From assembly GCF_001942305.1 (NCBI RefSeq), contig NZ_MKKE01000084.1:62001-126000 (forward strand): a DNA stretch of 64,000 nt, in the 5' to 3' direction. Both the position numbers and the translations under genes were made by a program. Positions within the stretch are counted from its first letter, which is position 1, and each line of letters opens with the position of its first letter. The notes beneath the pieces were generated by a model, which worked only from the letters and a program-made list of their open reading frames with translations, had not been told where the DNA came from and searched no databases. The stretch is from Saccharomonospora sp. CUA-673 (GTDB lineage Bacteria > Actinomycetota > Actinomycetes > Mycobacteriales > Pseudonocardiaceae). Below are positions 62,196-64,000 of this stretch, piece by piece.

Positions 62196-63998
62196 CTACT
62201 CGTCGTCCTCGCCGCCGAGGATCCCCGCCTCCTTCAACTGCGGAAGCAATGCGTTGCGAACCAGGTCGATCCCGGATTTCACCGCGAGCGCCGAAGGGCT
62301 GTGAGTCGCATCCGTGATGGTCTTCGAGACCTCGACGAAACGGTCCACGACCTGCGGGTCCACACCGGCCGCCTTGAGCCCTTCCGGCGTCATGTTGAAG
62401 GTCTTGTCGAGGCCACGTTCGAACTGTGCGAGCTTCCCGGCATCAATACCGTTCCCGTACTCCTTCGCCCCATCGACGAACAACTGCTTGACCTTGTCCG
62501 GGCCGTCCTTGAGCCAGCTCTTTCCGTCCCCGGCCTCGTTGCCGGGTTGACCCTGGTCACCCGGCCCCTGGTCACCCGGTCCCTGGTCACCGTGCGGCCG
62601 ATCCGGACCGCTGTCGACGTCGGTCCCCGGCCGGTCGGCGGGAAGCACGTCAGGACCGCTACTTTCGTGAGCCACCCCGTCGGCCGGGCTGTCGGGAGTG
62701 CTGCCGGAGCCACTGTCCGGCGCGGTCGGACTGTCCGGTGCAGTTGGACTGTCGGGCGCGGCCGACGAATCCGAAGCAGCTGGCGTGTTGTCGGTGCCGC
62801 CTCCCAGCCGATCCGAGATCGATCCGCCCGAACCCTGCCCGCCCGACGTGTGCTCGCCCGGCGAACCGGGCGTGGGTGCCTGCCCCTCCGGGGACGGCGA
62901 GTCGCCCGGCCACGCCGGGGCGTCGAAGAACTCCTCGTCACCCGATGCCACGCTCGAAGCATCACTGTCCGCACCGTCTCGACCGGCACCACCCGGACCG
63001 GTGCCATCCGGACCGGAGTCGGATTGCCCCGGCCACGCCGGGGCGTCGAAGAACTCCTCGTCACCCGATGCCACGCTCGAAGCATCACTGTCCGCACCGT
63101 CTCGACCGGCACCACCCGGACCAGTGCCATCCGGACCGGAGTCGGACGGGCCGCCCGGCGTGCTCTCCGCGGGGCCAGCCCCTCGGGAACCGCCGCCGGG
63201 CACGGTGTCCCCACCCGGCCCGTTGGAACCGCTACCGCTCGAACCCGCGCCACTCGAACCCGCACCGTTCGGGCCCGTGCCGCTCGGGACCGTGCCACTC
63301 GGGGCGGTCACATCCGGAGCCCTGCCGGTACTGGGCGTCGCACCGCCGCTGCTGATGCCTCCGCCGGAGGGCATGCCCCCACCCACACCACTTCCCACGG
63401 CCCGCGCCGCGTCGTCCGAGAGGGACGTGGTCGCCCTCGTCACGTCGCCGACCGCCCGGGCCGCGTCGTCCATGTTCCTCGACAACGTCGACACGTGGAT
63501 GCCGATCTTGCCCAGCGCGATCCCCACCGTCGCTGCGACGGTGCCGAGGAAGATGCCGACCGACGTGCCGAACGTGAACGGCATGGCCGCGAGTGCCGCG
63601 AGCGCGCCGGCGATGATGCCGCCGAGCACCCCAGCGACGATGTCGCGGATGATCCCCCGCACGGCGCCGATGACGGCACCGCAGATCTCCATGGTCTTGC
63701 TCGTCGACTGGAGCGACTCGCTCAAGGCGTCCAAACCGTCCGCGAGCTCGCTGGTGGTCTTGTCGAACGCCTCCGCGGCCGCGCCCGACCACGACTCCAT
63801 CAGTTTCCTCAGGTCGCTCCGGACGTCCTCCGCCCAGGCCGCGACCTTGTCCTTGGCATCCTCCAGAGCAGACGTCGCCGTCTTGATGCCCTCGGGGTCG
63901 CCCAGCAACAGATCCAGCGGGACACGGAACGGCGTCACGTGTTCGATGAGCCATCCGATCCCCGCGGCGAAGACCGTGCCCAGCGGGTCGATCACCAA
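62196..63998 (-). CDS. WXG-type secretion substrate with membrane region and long Gly/Ser/Pro stalk (partial, start outside window)
   Basis: At least 600 residues; the frame is open at the window edge, and the first visible residues (VIDPLGTVFAAGIGWLIEHV) match the interior of large actinobacterial WXG/ESX-associated proteins, so the N terminus is missing. A WSG motif (LMESWSGAAAEAFDKTTSEL) is followed by two to three hydrophobic helices (about 103-165). A 250-residue Gly/Ser/Pro/Asp-rich stalk containing a 41-residue tandem repeat follows. The end is a conserved helical domain of about 100 residues (WLKDGPDKVKQLFVDGAKEYGNGIDAGKLA). It is probably exported; its role is unknown. Confidence 0.7.
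   Translation of the reverse strand: MVIDPLGTVFAAGIGWLIEHVTPFRVPLDLLLGDPEGIKTATSALEDAKDKVAAWAEDVRSDLRKLMESWSGAAAEAFDKTTSELADGLDALSESLQSTSKTMEICGAVIGAVRGIIRDIVAGVLGGIIAGALAALAAMPFTFGTSVGIFLGTVAATVGIALGKIGIHVSTLSRNMDDAARAVGDVTRATTSLSDDAARAVGSGVGGGMPSGGGISSGGATPSTGRAPDVTAPSGTVPSGTGPNGAGSSGAGSSGSGSNGPGGDTVPGGGSRGAGPAESTPGGPSDSGPDGTGPGGAGRDGADSDASSVASGDEEFFDAPAWPGQSDSGPDGTGPGGAGRDGADSDASSVASGDEEFFDAPAWPGDSPSPEGQAPTPGSPGEHTSGGQGSGGSISDRLGGGTDNTPAASDSSAAPDSPTAPDSPTAPDSGSGSTPDSPADGVAHESSGPDVLPADRPGTDVDSGPDRPHGDQGPGDQGPGDQGQPGNEAGDGKSWLKDGPDKVKQLFVDGAKEYGNGIDAGKLAQFERGLDKTFNMTPEGLKAAGVDPQVVDRFVEVSKTITDATHSPSALAVKSGIDLVRNALLPQLKEAGILGGEDDE
62905..63146. repeat. 123-bp tandem duplication in the substrate gene's stalk
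   Basis: Bases 62905-63023 and 63028-63146 are identical over 119 positions except for one mismatch, with a 123-bp period. The unit encodes 41 residues, including DEEFFDAPAWPG. The near-identity implies a recent duplication. Confidence 0.9.
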
Positions 63999-64000
63999 AC

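Overview
High-GC DNA with actinobacterial gene content. Markers are an F420-type luciferase-like oxidoreductase, an NDMA-dependent alcohol dehydrogenase, an HspR-controlled dnaK operon, a DasR-type operator, a DUF742 protein, a 13E12/DUF222 HNH protein and a WXG-type secretion locus. The overall flavour suggests a Pseudonocardiaceae-like chromosome (Saccharomonospora, Prauserella or Amycolatopsis type). That placement is inference; no rRNA or ribosomal protein gene is present to test it.

Layout. 0.3-6.6 kb: redox and lipid genes, including a lipase, an AcoR-like regulator and an alcohol dehydrogenase. 6.8-13.6 kb: a sigma factor, DasR-controlled nagA, a GlcD-like oxidase divergent from a MarR regulator, YceI and DedA. 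13.6-18.6 kb: an ABC-F protein, a cluster of DnaA boxes, a kinase divergent from a LacI regulator, and a SpoU-family RNA methyltransferase. 18.7-25.5 kb: amine oxidase, pyrE, SDR and clpB with a HAIR operator. 25.6-29.1 kb: two tandem alanine/glycine symporters. 29.4-34.1 kb: flavohaemoglobin, an acyl-CoA-dehydrogenase-like flavoprotein and a two-component system. 34-36.7 kb: a secreted peptidase and a dienelactone hydrolase. 36.7-41.3 kb: dnaK-grpE-dnaJ-hspR with two HAIR operators. 41.3-54 kb: mixed housekeeping genes, an isolated 29-codon peptide gene, an SMR/TetR pair, a large FeS reductase and dcd. 54.08 kb: tRNA-Gly(CCC), followed by what looks like the tail of a lost integrase.

The most unusual part is 57.3-64 kb. 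A WXG-type secretion-substrate locus encodes a protein with a W-x-G helical head and a glycine-rich hydrophobic tail. It is followed, in the same direction and with almost no gaps, by four paralogous two-helix membrane proteins. I read this as a candidate pore-forming toxin with an array of membrane immunity proteins.

Two intergenic repeat families recur: arrays of 21-bp units (3-5 copies each, five places) and GGGGCC-centred palindromic elements (three places).

Caution on data quality: at least 17 single-base deletions break reading frames, including in dnaK, grpE and clpB. Adding one base restores each protein, so I treat them as consensus errors and give merged coordinates for those genes.
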